Assembly: GCF_945859705.1 (NCBI RefSeq)
Contig: NC_079134.1
Span: 166,629,718 to 166,693,717, forward strand
Reading direction: 5' to 3'
DNA length: 64,000 nt
Source: Episyrphus balteatus
Lineage: Eukaryota; Arthropoda; Insecta; Diptera; Syrphidae
Shown here: positions 22,229 through 33,991 of the stretch, piece after piece
How positions within the stretch are numbered: the stretch's first letter is position 1
How the letters are laid out: each line of letters begins with the position of its first letter
Made by a program: the position numbers and the translations under genes
Notes under the pieces: generated by a model
Seen by the model: the letters and a program-made list of their open reading frames with translations, nothing else
What the model was told of the DNA's origin: nothing
The model's database searches: none

Positions 22229-23709
22229 TAGGTATATAGAGTACTACGATGAGCAAAAGATACTCGTATTCGTTAGCCAAAAGTTGATGCTATTTTAAAG
22301 GACCTTGTTTTTTTTTTTTGCCTTTTTCCCTTCGTTTCAACTTTATTTGATTATATACTTGGATAAAGGTTTTTCTTTTTTTACTTCTTCTTGGATTTTT
22401 TGTCTTCTTTTGCTTTTTCTATTCTCATAGTGAATCCCATCAAGCCTGAGTTAGGTTGAGTAGTGCATTGTTAAGTTCACATCAGAAAAGAATAAAAAAC
22501 GAAAAAAAAAAAACTTAAGAAAAAGCTTTTTTGTGGCATCCTATTATCCTCAAAATTAAGGCTAAAAGTTTTTGAACGTTCCTCGCCGCTGTAGCTTGCC
22601 AGCTATGTGAACGCATAACGTAGAGTTACCTACACTCTTTTCTATTTTTCATTCAATGACTATGAGTAAAGTGGATAGAACCTAACCTCCTTCATCTCGC
22701 TCTATGAAGCTGCTTCAATCCAAAAGCCGAAACCGAACTGAAACCCCCGTCCACTTTCATTGCGTTGCGTTGCCTTTACTTGGTTGGTTGTCAGAGTGGT
22801 GGTTCGTTCCATTAGGAAGGTACTTTGGAAATCGTTTAATGGATTTTCCGTGACTCTACTCTTTTATACTTTGTGACTTAAGCGAATTTTAAGTATTCAT
22901 TCCACCCCCCGTTCACCCTCTCTCTCTTTCTTTCTGTCCTTCTCACTCACAAACAATGTTTATAAAATGTGTAAGGCCCCCATGTAGAGTTTAACCCGTA
23001 ACTCTTCGTTGATCGCTACCAACCTGCAGCAGCACCATCACCACCGGGTCTCTCACTGTTTTGATCCCGGAACTATGCAATGTTTTTTCGATTATACCCC
23101 TGCTGGGTGGGGACGGATGGTTCAATAAGTTGGTCCTCCTGCTGAGAAAGGATGACATATTAATTTGTTCTGACTTTTTCTTCGAACCCCTCAATTTATA
23201 GTTTTTTTTTTTTTTTTTTTTCTATTTATTTTTTTATTTTCATTTGTTGGTTCATTCAAGAAACTGTGTAGTGGATGGAAGTGAATTATGTTTTTGTGCG
23301 ACAAGAAAAATGTGTAGGTGAAGAACATCGCTGTGATTAATTGATTTAGTGGATTCTGAAACGAAAATCCTAACGAAAGGAATTGCATGTATAATTAAGA
23401 TGTGGGCGTGTAAAAAGGTTAAATAGGTTAAGAAAGCTCTGTAAGATTCTTGTAATTTAAATTATGGTTTGGTTGGACGTGGGTGAAGAATGTTTTGACA
23501 TTTATAAAGTAGGTATAAGTCATGAACAAATCTTAAGGTTTTCATAGTATTTTTAAATTGGATGGAAGCTAGTGATTTCGCGACTTTGATTAAAAATAGA
23601 TTGCTGCTTTTAGATTTTCTGTTAAAATGCAATATTACTTTGAGGTTAGGTATACAAATCAAAATTTTACCAATTTTCGATTTTTTTAAAGTTTCTGATA
23701 GAAGATAAA
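22229..23709. other. Intron 1, higher-complexity stretch
   Basis: Positions 22560-23170 are more GC-balanced and lack repeats seen elsewhere in the window, so they are probably single-copy intron sequence. No exon with matching phase and splice sites was found on either strand. A T run lies at 23200-23222. Confidence 0.45.
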
Positions 23710-24409
23710 TATACCTTTTCAACAATGTATAAAACATGTAACTCAGTTAAACCACCTAAAATTTATTAGCTGTCAAAGTTCAAATTTCCATTTTTTTCGT
23801 CTTTTAACCAACTTCGAAATCAAATTATTTAAAGTATACATATTTTCACAACAACATTAAAAAAATTTAAAAATATATTCTAAAATAATATTTATTTCCA
23901 AATCAAACGAGGTATTTTGTATGAAAATCAAAAAAAAAAAATTTTTATCAGATTTTTCTTTTTTCAAAAAAATTTTTGTTTTTATTTTTCAATTTTCTCA
24001 AAAACTAGAAGACATAGAATCATATAGTTTTCACTGTTCGCTAACGAATTAATTGAGGCAGTTTTCTATGTGAGTAATTTTTTTTTATTAAAATTCACAT
24101 TCTGGAAAAAAATTATATAAAATGAGTTTTTAAAAAACTTGTTCGACTATTTTTAACTTTGAAATTGATTATTTCAAAAACTATTGGTTATAATATAGTG
24201 ATTTAAAAATTAGAATTAAATGTACAATTTTGCCTTTCGGAAATGGTATCATTTATTACTGTTAGTGTTTCCGTTGTTTTTTCATATTTTTACTTGCGAT
24301 ATAGGTACTATAGGGCAAGTTTAGGATTCGTAAAAAAAATCGAACTCGAGATAACAATTTTACATGACATTACGATGATGGAGAATGCCAAAAAAGTGGG
24401 TCCGGCAAT

Positions 24410-24454
<45 letters not shown>

Positions 24455-25380
24455 AAGAACCTCGAGCTACAGCCTAAACTACTGAAGCGATTTTCTTCAA
24501 ACTTGGTAGTTAACAGTTTTGGGTGATTCCCTAGAGGAGAAATTGAATTTTTTTTTTTAGGACCAAAACTAACGGTACCTGTCATATAACGGACACAGAA
24601 AAGTTGATTTATTTCAAAAACGGCTCTGTCTGCTCTCTGTCTGCTCTCTTTTTATGCTTACTGTTATTGATAAGAGCCGCCTTTGATAATACAAAAAATA
24701 TTTTTTGTACCGTTATTAACGGTACCTGTCATAGAACGGTTTTTTGGATTTATGAATTTCTCATAAACGACAAAACAGATTTCGACCAAATTTTTAATAC
24801 AGAAACGTTTAAACAATCATTATTTAAAAAAATTTTTAATTTTTCAAAAAACACATTTTTGGATTTTTAAAAAATATTTCAAAATTTTTTTTTGAAAAAT
24901 CAATTTTTTGAAAACGGGTTGGTGAAAAATTTTGAAATTTCGTTTTTATGTGTAAATTAATTATTTATTCAAAATTGCATATCAATTTTTTTTTGAAAAA
25001 TGTTAGGAAATTTTAATATATAAAAAATTAATTTTTTAAAAAACGGCTCCAACGATTTTCGAAATTTTTTTTCTAAAAATTCCTTTTTAAAAGAGCATTT
25101 AAAACGGTATTTAATTATTTATAAAAATAGATTTTATTTTTTTCACCACTAACGAAATTCAGTGAAAATATTAAATTTGTTCAATTGAAAAATTTAACAT
25201 TAGAGTAACTTTTACCATAAGAGCAAGTACGTGCGACCCCAGTCGAGCAATTTATTTTTTTTAGAAAACTGCACCTCCCACCTAAACGGGGAGGGATAGA
25301 CCCCCCTCCCAAAGAAAAAGCTTATAAATTCTAGGTGGTTAAACCGAGTTACATGTTTTATACATTGTTGAAAAGGTATA
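23710..25380. mobile_element. Element with 61-bp terminal inverted repeats, containing copy B
   Basis: Positions 23710-23770 (TATACCTTTTCAACAATGTA onward) and 25320-25380 are inverted copies of about 61 bases with few mismatches. Between them lies copy B of the ~1 kb family (24288-25260). Whether the inverted repeats are the ends of one element, or two inverted fragments brought together, is not resolved; no target duplication is clear. Confidence 0.45.
24288..25260 (+). repeat. Copy B of the ~1 kb dispersed repeat family
   Basis: The most complete plus-strand copy. It starts TTTTTACTTGCGATATAGG, has ATTACGATGATGGAGAATGC (about 24370), a (GTCT)n tract at 24409-24453, the conserved palindrome GTACCGTTATTAACGGTAC (24707-24725), and ends GAGCAAGTACGTGCGACCCC (from about 25221) and TTTATTTT. 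The open frame at 24604-24870 is not conserved among copies. Confidence 0.75.
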
Positions 25381-25722
25381 TCACAACAAAAACATTACTG
25401 TTAAAAAAAGAGCCAAGTTCTCCTATGTTGAAATTATGCTGGCACAAAAAGTACTGAGATGTAAAAGTGTACCAAGTTCTAAAGTTTGGGTTCAAATTCG
25501 TATCAATAAAATTTTGATTGTTCTCTTGACAATTTTTCTTAATTATCGATTTTTAAAGTTATTTCAAAAATTGCCAAGTAAACAATCAAAATTTTATTGA
25601 TACGAATTTGAACCCAAACTTTAGAACTTGGTACACTTTTACATCTCAGTACTTTTTGTGCCAGCATAATTTCAACATAGGAGAACTTGGCTCTTTTTTT
25701 AACAGTAATGTTTTTGTTGTGA
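25381..25722. repeat. 342-bp foldback repeat
   Basis: The arms 25381-25522 and 25581-25722 (142 bases each) appear perfectly inverted around a 58-base loop. The outer ends read TCACAACAAAAACATTACTG and its complement. It lies directly between the 61-bp inverted repeat and the 147-bp satellite. No coding potential. Confidence 0.8.
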
Positions 25723-25779
25723 TTTCACTACTTTTTGCAAGGTATGGCTGTAGAATATAAAATCTCTATATTTGATGAA

Positions 25780-27010
25780 AATTCAGTGAAAATGGGTTGG
25801 TTGCCACGCCCCCTGCCTGAAATTCTCAAACTTTAAATTTTTTCCTTTGTGTAAACTACCAGCTCCAACATTCTACCAAATTTCAAGATTCTACGACAAT
25901 CAGAAGTGCTCTATAATATTTGATGAAAATTCAGCGGGAATGCCGGTTGCCACGCCCCCTGGCTGAAATTCTCAAATTTAAAATTTTTTCCTTTGTATAA
26001 ACTGCCAGCTCTACTATTCTACCAAATTTCAAGATTCTACGACAATCAGAAGTGCTCTATAATAATTTATGAAAATTCAGCGGAAATGGGCGGTTGCCAC
26101 GCCCCCTGGCTGAAATTCTCAAATTTTAAATTTTTTCCTTTGTATAAACTACCAGCTCTACCATTCTACAAAGTTTCAAGATTCTACGACTATCAGAAGT
26201 GCTCTATAATATTTGGTGAAAATTCAGCGGAAATGGGCGGATGCCACGCCCCCTGGCTGAAATTCTCAAATTTTAAATTTTTTCTCTTGTATAAACTACC
26301 AGCTCTACCATTCTACCAAGTTTCAAGATTCTACGACTATCAGAAGTGCTCTATAATAATTTATGAAAATTCAGCGGAAATGGGCGGTTGCCACGCCCCC
26401 TGGCTGAAATTCTCAAATTTAAAATTTTTTCCTTTGTATAAACTACCAGCTCTACCATTCTACCAAATTTCAAGATTCTACGACAATCAGAAGTGCTCTA
26501 TAATAATTTATGAAAATTCAGGGGAAATGGGCGGTTGCCACGCCCCCTGGCTGAAATTCTCAAATTTTAAATTTTTTCTCTTGTATAAACTACCAGCTCT
26601 ACCATTCTACCAAGTTTCAAGATTCTACGACTATCAGAAGTGCTCTATAATAATTTATGAAAATTCAGCGGAAATGGGCGGTTGCCACGCCCCCTGGCTG
26701 AAATTCTCAAATTTAAAATTTTTTCCTTTGTATAAACTACCAGCTCTACCATTCTACCAAATTTCAAGATTCTACGACAATCAGAAGTGCTCTATAATAA
26801 TTTATGAAAATTCAGCGGAAATGGGCGGTTGCCACGCCCCCTGGCTGTAATTCTCAAGTTTTAAATTTTTTCCTTTGTATTAACTACCAGCTCTACTATT
26901 CTACCAAATTTCAAGATTCTACGATAATCAGAAGTGCTCTATAACATATGATGAAAATTCAGCAGAAATGGGCGGATGCCACGCCCCCTGAATTGAAAAT
27001 CTCAAATTTT
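25780..27010 (+). repeat. 147-bp satellite, about eight to nine units
   Basis: The landmark GCCACGCCCCC recurs at 25803, 25949, 26096, 26243, 26390, 26537, 26684, 26831 and 26978, a spacing of 147 (first interval 146). From about 26280 two variants alternate (AAGTTTC/ACTATCAG with TTTTTCTCTTG, and AAATTTC/ACAATCAG with TTTTTTCCTTTG), a 294-bp dimeric higher-order repeat. Because 147 is 49 codons, one frame stays open for 285 codons (25993-26850) with a 49-residue repeat containing GGCHAPWLKFSN; the edge units break it, so I do not call a gene. Confidence 0.9.
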
Positions 27011-27500
27011 CGATTTTTTCCTTTGTATACACCACAAGTCCTATCACCGTGTAAAATTTCAAGTTTCTACGATATCGGGAAGTTCTCCATAATTTTGATG
27101 ATCTGTCAGTGAGTCAGTGAGTCAGTGAGTCAGTTACGGTTTTTGCGATTTTTGAAGCCCTATATCTCAGAAACTACTCATCGTAGGAGGCTGAAATTTT
27201 GTGAGGAGTTTGGTTTTTACGAGCTCAACAAATGTAGTGAGTTTGAAATTTCTAGCATCTTTGGTGTGGAAGTTAGAGGGGGGTCGAAAATGGCCTGAGT
27301 TGTTTCCTGTAAATAAGGGTGTAGTGCCAAAGTTGCTAGAGAACTTGGCTGGGCACTACCGTGCCCCTTGATTGAAATTCGAAAATTGGTAAAAATTTGA
27401 CGAAGCTAGATTTTTTTCAATTGGTGAAAGTCAAAAACCGGTTTTTGACCCTAACTCCAGATTTTGGGGGTGTTAGGGAGTTTTTAAATATCGTGCTACT
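27010..27500 (+). repeat. Repeat-like tail beside the satellite
   Basis: A diverged half-unit of the 147-bp repeat runs into (GTCAGTGA)n at 27107-27133, then a stretch with CCCTATATCTCAGAAACTA and GAACTTGGCTGGGCACTACC. GAACTTGGCT also occurs in the neighbouring foldback arms. This looks like part of the same mobile or satellite-carrying element, but its limits are not clear. Confidence 0.45.
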
Positions 27501-30500
27501 AGTGCTGCAAAATGTGATAGATCTCCGCCCGCGTATATTTTGAGTGATGCACCGTGTTATGGGATCAAAAAAAAAAAAAAACTCGAAGTTTTTTGTATTT
27601 CCCTTATTAAAAATTGACGGAATTTATAAAAAAAGGATTTGAAAGTAAACTTTCTAGTCTTCAGATCTTAATATGAAAACATTTCTCAAGCATCATGTTC
27701 CGCCCAATCCTTATGAAAACCTAGGTAAAAACATTTTTTTTTTTCGAAATTTTTTCGGTTCTTTATTTTGGTTTACGAACTTGGAAATTTCCAACTTAAC
27801 CACTTATACAACCTACCTACTTCCAATCCTTGCAACTTAATTTTAATCTTATTGAACACATATATAACAGTGCTTACCTTCGAGACAAGAGAAAAAGTTA
27901 AATCTTAAATTTCGTTTAAATAAGCTATTAAACATTCTTTTAATTTAATCTTCCTCAAAAACAAAAAAAAAAAACTCATTGAAATTAACGACCTTTCAAA
28001 AAAAATTAACCTAAAATATAACGTTCAAAAATAGCCTTTTAATACCTCATTCATATAACCCTTTAATGACAACCACTCAATTAAAACTCACATAATCCTA
28101 TATTATAGTATTCTCTCCAAAAAGGATTCACTTAATTCCTTCTTTTTATAATCTCAAAGTGTTTCTTTACAGGCCATTATGTTTTTTTTGGTCTAACAAT
28201 AACCAAGGCTATATAAATTTTTTCATTTTAAATTTAAAAAATGAATAAGAAAAAAAAAAAAAAGAAAATTGTTCATTTTTCACTTTTCACCGAGAAAATG
28301 TTTACCATTGCAACACTATATATATAGACGCCTCCTTTTTCTCATCCTGTTAGTTAAAGTACCTTTTCCCTCTTTGAGATATACATTTTCGTGCCACAAA
28401 AAAAAAAACATTTATTATTCATAATTATGTTTTCATAATTACTTCTTCATTTAATTTTTTGTAGGTACAAAAAAAAAAATTTTCCTCCTGAGGTTAAGTA
28501 TAACAAAAAGAGACCGGCAGAAGGGTTGCTTTTTTGCTAGAATATACAACTTTTTTTCGCTTCTATTTTATTTTGTACCTTTCTATTTTTATGTATAATT
28601 TCCCTTGGGGGTGAGTTGTCTTTCTGTTCGCCTTCCATTTCTCTCTTGAGAATTTTAAATCAAAAAACGATTCTTTTCCGATACAATTTTTTTATTTGTT
28701 TTCCATCCCCTTTGAGTGTGTTGTGATGGGGGGTAACTTCAAAGGCCTACCGTTGATTGTTGTAAACTTAGAAAAAGGAAACAACATTTAGGTGATGGCC
28801 GCCTGCCGCTTACATCAAACATTCCTCATCATTATCGATCTGTTCCCTCTTCCGATTGGCAAATAATTACTTTGCAATCATTGCACAATTTTAATCCTGA
28901 AAACGCCGATGATGGTGACGTCTCAGAAAACTGCCTCTGAAGGACTGTACACAGGCACGTTCCATTGCTTTTTCTTGGTCCTGTTTCTATTGACAATCCC
29001 CATTCCTGAAATTTCTACTTTTTTTTAAAGGAGGAAAAAGGGAATCGTTTGATTTTCCGCAATCTGCAAATAGAGTTTGTTCTTTCCATAAAATAGGAGC
29101 AGGAGAAAAAAACAACTTCCCTTCTATTTTAATGGGAAATTATTTCCTGCAACTCGGGACCACAGACTTCCGCATCCTTGAAGTGCGGCGCGCGCGTTTA
29201 CTCAAACCTCTCTGACGCTAATGTGCCGTTTGCTTTCATGTCTTACACCAGAAACAGAAAAACACAAGAAACTTTGTGTCTCGTTCTGAGATTTTGATTT
29301 TTTCTTATGGAATTCTTCCTAGAATTCTATATATTGCATCCCTTCCTGCGCCGCCTTTTGCATGATATTATGTCCTTATACGTATTTGAAGTAGGTACTT
29401 ATGTACAAAAAAAAAAAGATGGTAAGGGTTTGGGTATGATTTGAGAGATGAAACAAGGAGCAACAAACAAAAGTATGTATGTAGTATAGACTCCTTTTTC
29501 GTCCTCATCCTGATTTTCATCCCAAATGATCAGAGAAGTGGAAGAGTAAGTGTTATGGCAACATTATTGGTTTAAGCGGAAAATATTGAAAACATGTTTT
29601 GTGTGTCACGATGAAGCGGTAAGGGAGGCACAACAGGACAAAATGGCAAGGATGTTATGGCATGAATGCTTTTCTGTGTTGGGTAATTGGATTTTAAAAT
29701 TCCACAGAAAAAAAAAAAAAGTTACAGTTGGCACGAGCTCAGCGGGGAGAATCATCATCATATTGAGTGTGTGAGTATTGTATATCGGGATGTTTTTCTT
29801 TGTCAGGATTAGTTCATGATCCCAGGGAATGTGAATGCGCCTCACTTGATGACAAAATGTAAACAAAACTTATACAAGCCGGATGTTATTTTTTTTATTT
29901 TTTGCACAATGAAATGACATTTTTCTCTTAAAAGGGGAGGGAGAAGGTTTTATATGGTTAAGTGAGGCAAAAAAAAAAAAACATTTCTTGGGTCAAAATT
30001 AAATTTTCTTTAGGTAATAAAAAATACAATTTTTAAGCTTTGTTATCCCACTTCTGAGAATTTGTAAATATTCCCAACAGAGTTGATCAAAATTGTAGGT
30101 ATTATCTAACAAAATTTTCAAAAAAATGTAAAAGCTATTAAAGCATAGAATTTTGATATTCTTAGGATAAAAATAAGACCTTTTTTAAGGTTGATTGCAT
30201 TGATGATTTTGTTATTTTTAAAACACAATTTTGTTTTAAGTACCAAAGAGGGAAGAATCATTGAAATAAAATATAATTTCAAAAATTTCTTGAATAAATC
30301 TTCACATACATAGTTTTTTCTAGTGCCTATAGAAAGGTTTTAAGGTGAGGATATTCAATATTTTAAGCAATAAAATGTTTTATAAGATATTCACGGGACA
30401 AAATAGGAAGGAGTTTTCGCTCGGCAGTTAAAATGGTTGATTTATTGGTCAAAGAGTTAGAAGAACATTTTTAGTAGTGTAACAAAATAACTTCTAAACG

Positions 30501-31734
30501 GTTAAAGCACTAAATTTAATTCCGAGGACTTTTTTGTGGAATGTTTAAGCCCCTACAATATGCTAATTTGATAATAATGAATTTTCAGTGAATTAGAAAA
30601 TTTGGAAAAGTTAAAAATGTTTTTATAATTTTTTTTTAACTTTGACCTCCGAATATTTTTCAAATGGTTAAATTAATGAAAAAAGTATACGATCTTTTTT
30701 GTGGAGCTATCTGTTTCCTACAAGAATATGTGTTGCCCGTTTGATTATTAAAATTTTTCAATTAGTTACAAAATTTAGAACAAAAACCGAATTTTTAAAG
30801 CTTTTCTCGATTTTTGGACCGAACGAAAAAAGTGTACAAGGCCTTTTTTGTAGAGCGTTTAATTGCCTTCAAGAATATGTAAAGAAATTTGCTAAAAAGT
30901 CGATTTATAAAAATCTGATTTTTTTAGTAGAAGATTGATGTGAAAATGCAAAATTGCGAAGCGGAGGACCTTTCAGTTAATATAGGTAAATACTCATATG
31001 GTGACTATATTCTAGAGGTCTCTAGCAATCGATTTTTCGGAGTGTAAGATCAAAAAAAGCATTTCCATTTTTACCCACCCTTATGTTCATGTGACTTATT
31101 AAATTTTAAATTTTTGCGATTGACAAGACTGACATACTCTCTGATTATGCTGGTCTGTAGAAAAAATAGAGCTTGACCCAAACCAAACTTTTCTAATGAA
31201 TTTTTGTGTGCTGATTCCAAATCCGTAGTCAAAATTTCCCTGGAATTTCACGTTTCTGAAATACTTAACTACTAACAGGTCAAAACGCGGCTTTTGGTTG
31301 TCAAATTCAGCACAGTTTTGCAAACTTCTTATGAAATCTCAAAAACCCCCACTTAAGCCATTTAAAATCAGATATAACAAACCTCTTGGGCTAGACTTTT
31401 TTGTGTTCGCCGACTAGTGTTATTGTTTGTCTTAGAATTTGGTGGTAATCGTAGTAAAATAAATGAAATTGGTTCGTATTCGTAAATTGTATTTCTCTTT
31501 GACACCACCTACCTCCGCTCTTTGAAGAGGGCTTAGAAAAATTATTACGGAAAATTTGGCTAGTTTGCAACACTTATAGAGAGGAAACTCTGCATCATCA
31601 AGGTCAACCTTTGGGTAACCGAAACATAATATTTTTAGCACCAGATTTAACGATAATTTGGTACATACAATTTAAAAAAAAAAATCTGAAAGATATGCTA
31701 TTTTTATTTTTTAATATCTCGCTTAGAACTCCTG
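27500..31734. other. Intron 1, mainly non-repetitive; candidate regulatory stretch 28700-29400
   Basis: No coding exon of correct phase was found. Positions 28700-29400 are GC-richer and carry homeodomain-type TAATTA and TTTGCAATCATTGCA motifs; this is the best candidate for an intronic enhancer of the gene, but it is inference from composition only. The remainder is AT-rich with homopolymer runs. Confidence 0.4.
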
Positions 31735-31895
31735 AGTGAAAATGGAAATTGAATTTAAATTTTTTTTTGACAGCCAAAACACAGCCGAATCACAGCCGTT
31801 TGGCGGAAAAATGCAACCAGTGATTGCTTTGGCAGTGGTTTGGCGAAATATTAATTTTTGATCATGGTGTGAACTTGGTTCGGCCTTACTTTTTG
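31735..31895. repeat. Solo end of the GTGCGGACG-type element
   Basis: GAGTGAAAATGGAAATTGAA followed by CACAGCCG and TTTGGCGGAAAA blocks, then ATCATGGTGTGAACTTGG: the same order as the left arm at 1805-1950 but more diverged. No second arm is evident. Confidence 0.45.
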
Positions 31896-32708
31896 GGTAC
31901 TTAACCTTTTTTCCAAAAACCTAAACATTTAAGGTTTGCAACTTGAAATTTCAAAGCGTTAATGTTATAGAAAAGTAGAACAAATATTGCTGTTATATCG
32001 AATAATGTTTTTTGAAACAACTTGAATGACATAAATGAAAATTCAATGGATGTCATTACGTGCGCTGACTTGGGCTGAGTGGAAAAAAAAACCATTTCTG
32101 AAATTTCGAAATACTCAACAAGGGCCAAAGTTTTGGTAGTAAATAAAATCATGGAATCAATAGACAAAACTATTAAAGACTCAAAATATTGGGTGATATG
32201 CATAAAAAAAAGTAAATGCTTTTACTAGAGAGTTTTCAAGTATATACTATTTTTGATATGCATAAAAATCAAGTAAATGCTGAAAATTAAGTATTTACTA
32301 TCAGTCATAGTAACTACTTTTTTGGATGAACTTTTTCGGTAAATACTTTATTCCGTATGTATAAAAACTAGTAAGTACTTTTGTACTTTAGGAATTACTA
32401 GATTTTTTCAAGGTTACAAAATATCAACTTGTAAATCTCATAGCATATACTTTTTTTTATTTTAACACCGTATATGAAGCAGTGGAAATAATGAATAGCA
32501 GTATTAAGTCTTGATATTTATTAAAATAGGGTTGTTAATTTTTTTTCCAAATGGCAGAATTTGTACGTATTAAATACCCAAAAAGTCTATAAAAATCGAA
32601 GACCTGGTTTTGAATCAAATTATAAACAACTTTATCGTTTTGAAAGGGAAAATGTGAATTGGTTAAGTGAACACTTTATTGGTAAGTAATTTCCAGTAAA
32701 ATAAAAAT

Positions 32709-33145
32709 ACTGATCAGCAAGGTTTTTGCCACAAGAGGTAATTCATTACAAACAAAGAAGAAGAGCTTCCTTCTTTAAAAACCTCGTTAAATATTTCCGA
32801 TATCTGTTTGATTACCCGCGATATCTTAAGATGAAATAAATCTTTAGCTCAAAGTAAGCACTGGTCAACCAAAATTTTCTTTTTTTGCCACAATAACTAA
32901 AATATACTTTTCTGAAGGTTTTTTGGGTACTGAGGTCGAATCCGAAACCTGAAAAATTCTATTAGCCTCCGTTCTTGAAATATTACCGTTATAAAAATGT
33001 TTTTTTTTTGTATAACGGTAGTATATATATTTCAAAAACGGATGCTAATAGAATTTTCCTGATTTCGGATTCAACCTCAGCACACCAAAAACCTTCAGAA
33101 AAGTATATTTTGGTTATTGTGGCAAAAATCTTGTTGATCAGTGAC
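32709..33145. mobile_element. Inverted-repeat insertion with CTGATCAGCAAG-type ends
   Basis: TGATCAGCAAGGTTTTTGCC at the left and TTGTGGCAAAAATCTTGTTG at the right are inverted partners, and internally 32870-32995 and 33005-33135 form a second palindrome (AAAATATACTTTTCTGAAGG and its complement). The internal blocks are shared with 42543-43741. It interrupts the PIF/Harbinger-like coding remnant. Confidence 0.5.
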
Positions 33146-33148
33146 TTA

Positions 33149-33506
33149 GAGCGGAATTCATAGTCGTTACTCAAGTTAAGATTTTTTTCAACTTGAGCAT
33201 TGACTTGAGAAAATATTTTTCTCAATCAAACTCACAAAGAAATTTGACTAATTTACGTAAACTCTCAACTAAAAATGTATTGTTTTAAAAATTGGTATCG
33301 ATTTGATTTTGTGTTTGACGCGATTTAACGATATAACATTAAAGGAAAAAAATGATAGCGAATAATTAAAAAAATATTTATTTTAGATGACAGTTTAATC
33401 AAATCAGTCAAATTTCATTGTGAGTTTGATTGAGAAAAATATTTTCTCAAGTCAATGCTCAAGTTGAGAAAAATCTTAACTTGAGTAACAACTATGAATT
33501 TCGCCC
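33149..33506. mobile_element. 358-bp inverted-repeat element with TTA target duplication
   Basis: The ends are GAGCGGAATTCATAGT and ACTATGAATTTCGCCC, flanked by TTA (33146-33148 and 33507-33509). A 3-bp TTA/TAA duplication is the Harbinger signature. The arms continue inward for about 90 bases with TCAAGTTAAG and TTGACTTGAGAAAATATTTT blocks and their complements. Non-coding. Confidence 0.72.
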
Positions 33507-33787
33507 TTAAACTTTAAATAAAGTAAAGTTTGTTTTTGACTAATTAACTTAAACTTAAGAAATCTCGGGCAATAAAAAAGATATCGGAAAGATTTAAACA
33601 GTTTTTGGAAAAAAAATATAGAACCGTTAGAAATTTGTTTTTAATAAATTACCTCACATAAAAATATAGCATTAAAAACGGCCAAAATTACGTTTTTGGT
33701 CATTTTATAACGGTAATATTTCAAAAACGGAGGCAAATCAATTTTTTCTGACTTCAGATTCGAGTTCACTCAAAAAACCTTCAAAAA

Positions 33788-33991
33788 TTACTTTGGTTCG
33801 TGTGGTTCTTCGTTTAGTGTCGCCCCAGTTTCAGATTTGTATTCATTAATAAATATTTGTATAGCCTCCGCCTTACGTTTTTTAATAGAGGGTTGCTGTG
33901 ATTTACTCATAACTACATTATGCACTTTTAAAATTCGCACAAAAGCTAAGTGCATTTGGCTTATTGACAAATCTTTCGTATTGCTACTCAT
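33788..33991 (-). pseudogene. Possible second-ORF remnant of the PIF/Harbinger element
   Basis: A 67-codon frame starting MSSNTKDLSISQMHLAFVRI and containing a basic KKRKAEAIQIFINEYKSETG segment. PIF/Harbinger elements carry a second, Myb/SANT-like protein gene, and this frame is in the right place and opposite orientation to the transposase remnant. The similarity is by general character only; it is short and probably not functional. Confidence 0.3.

Noticed and set aside
24411..24453. CRISPR-like regular repeat
   Set aside because: It is a (GTCT)n microsatellite inside a dispersed eukaryotic repeat, without spacers.
25993..26850. 285-codon open reading frame
   Set aside because: It is the in-frame readthrough of a 147-bp (49-codon) tandem satellite; edge units break the frame and the peptide has no start context or domain.
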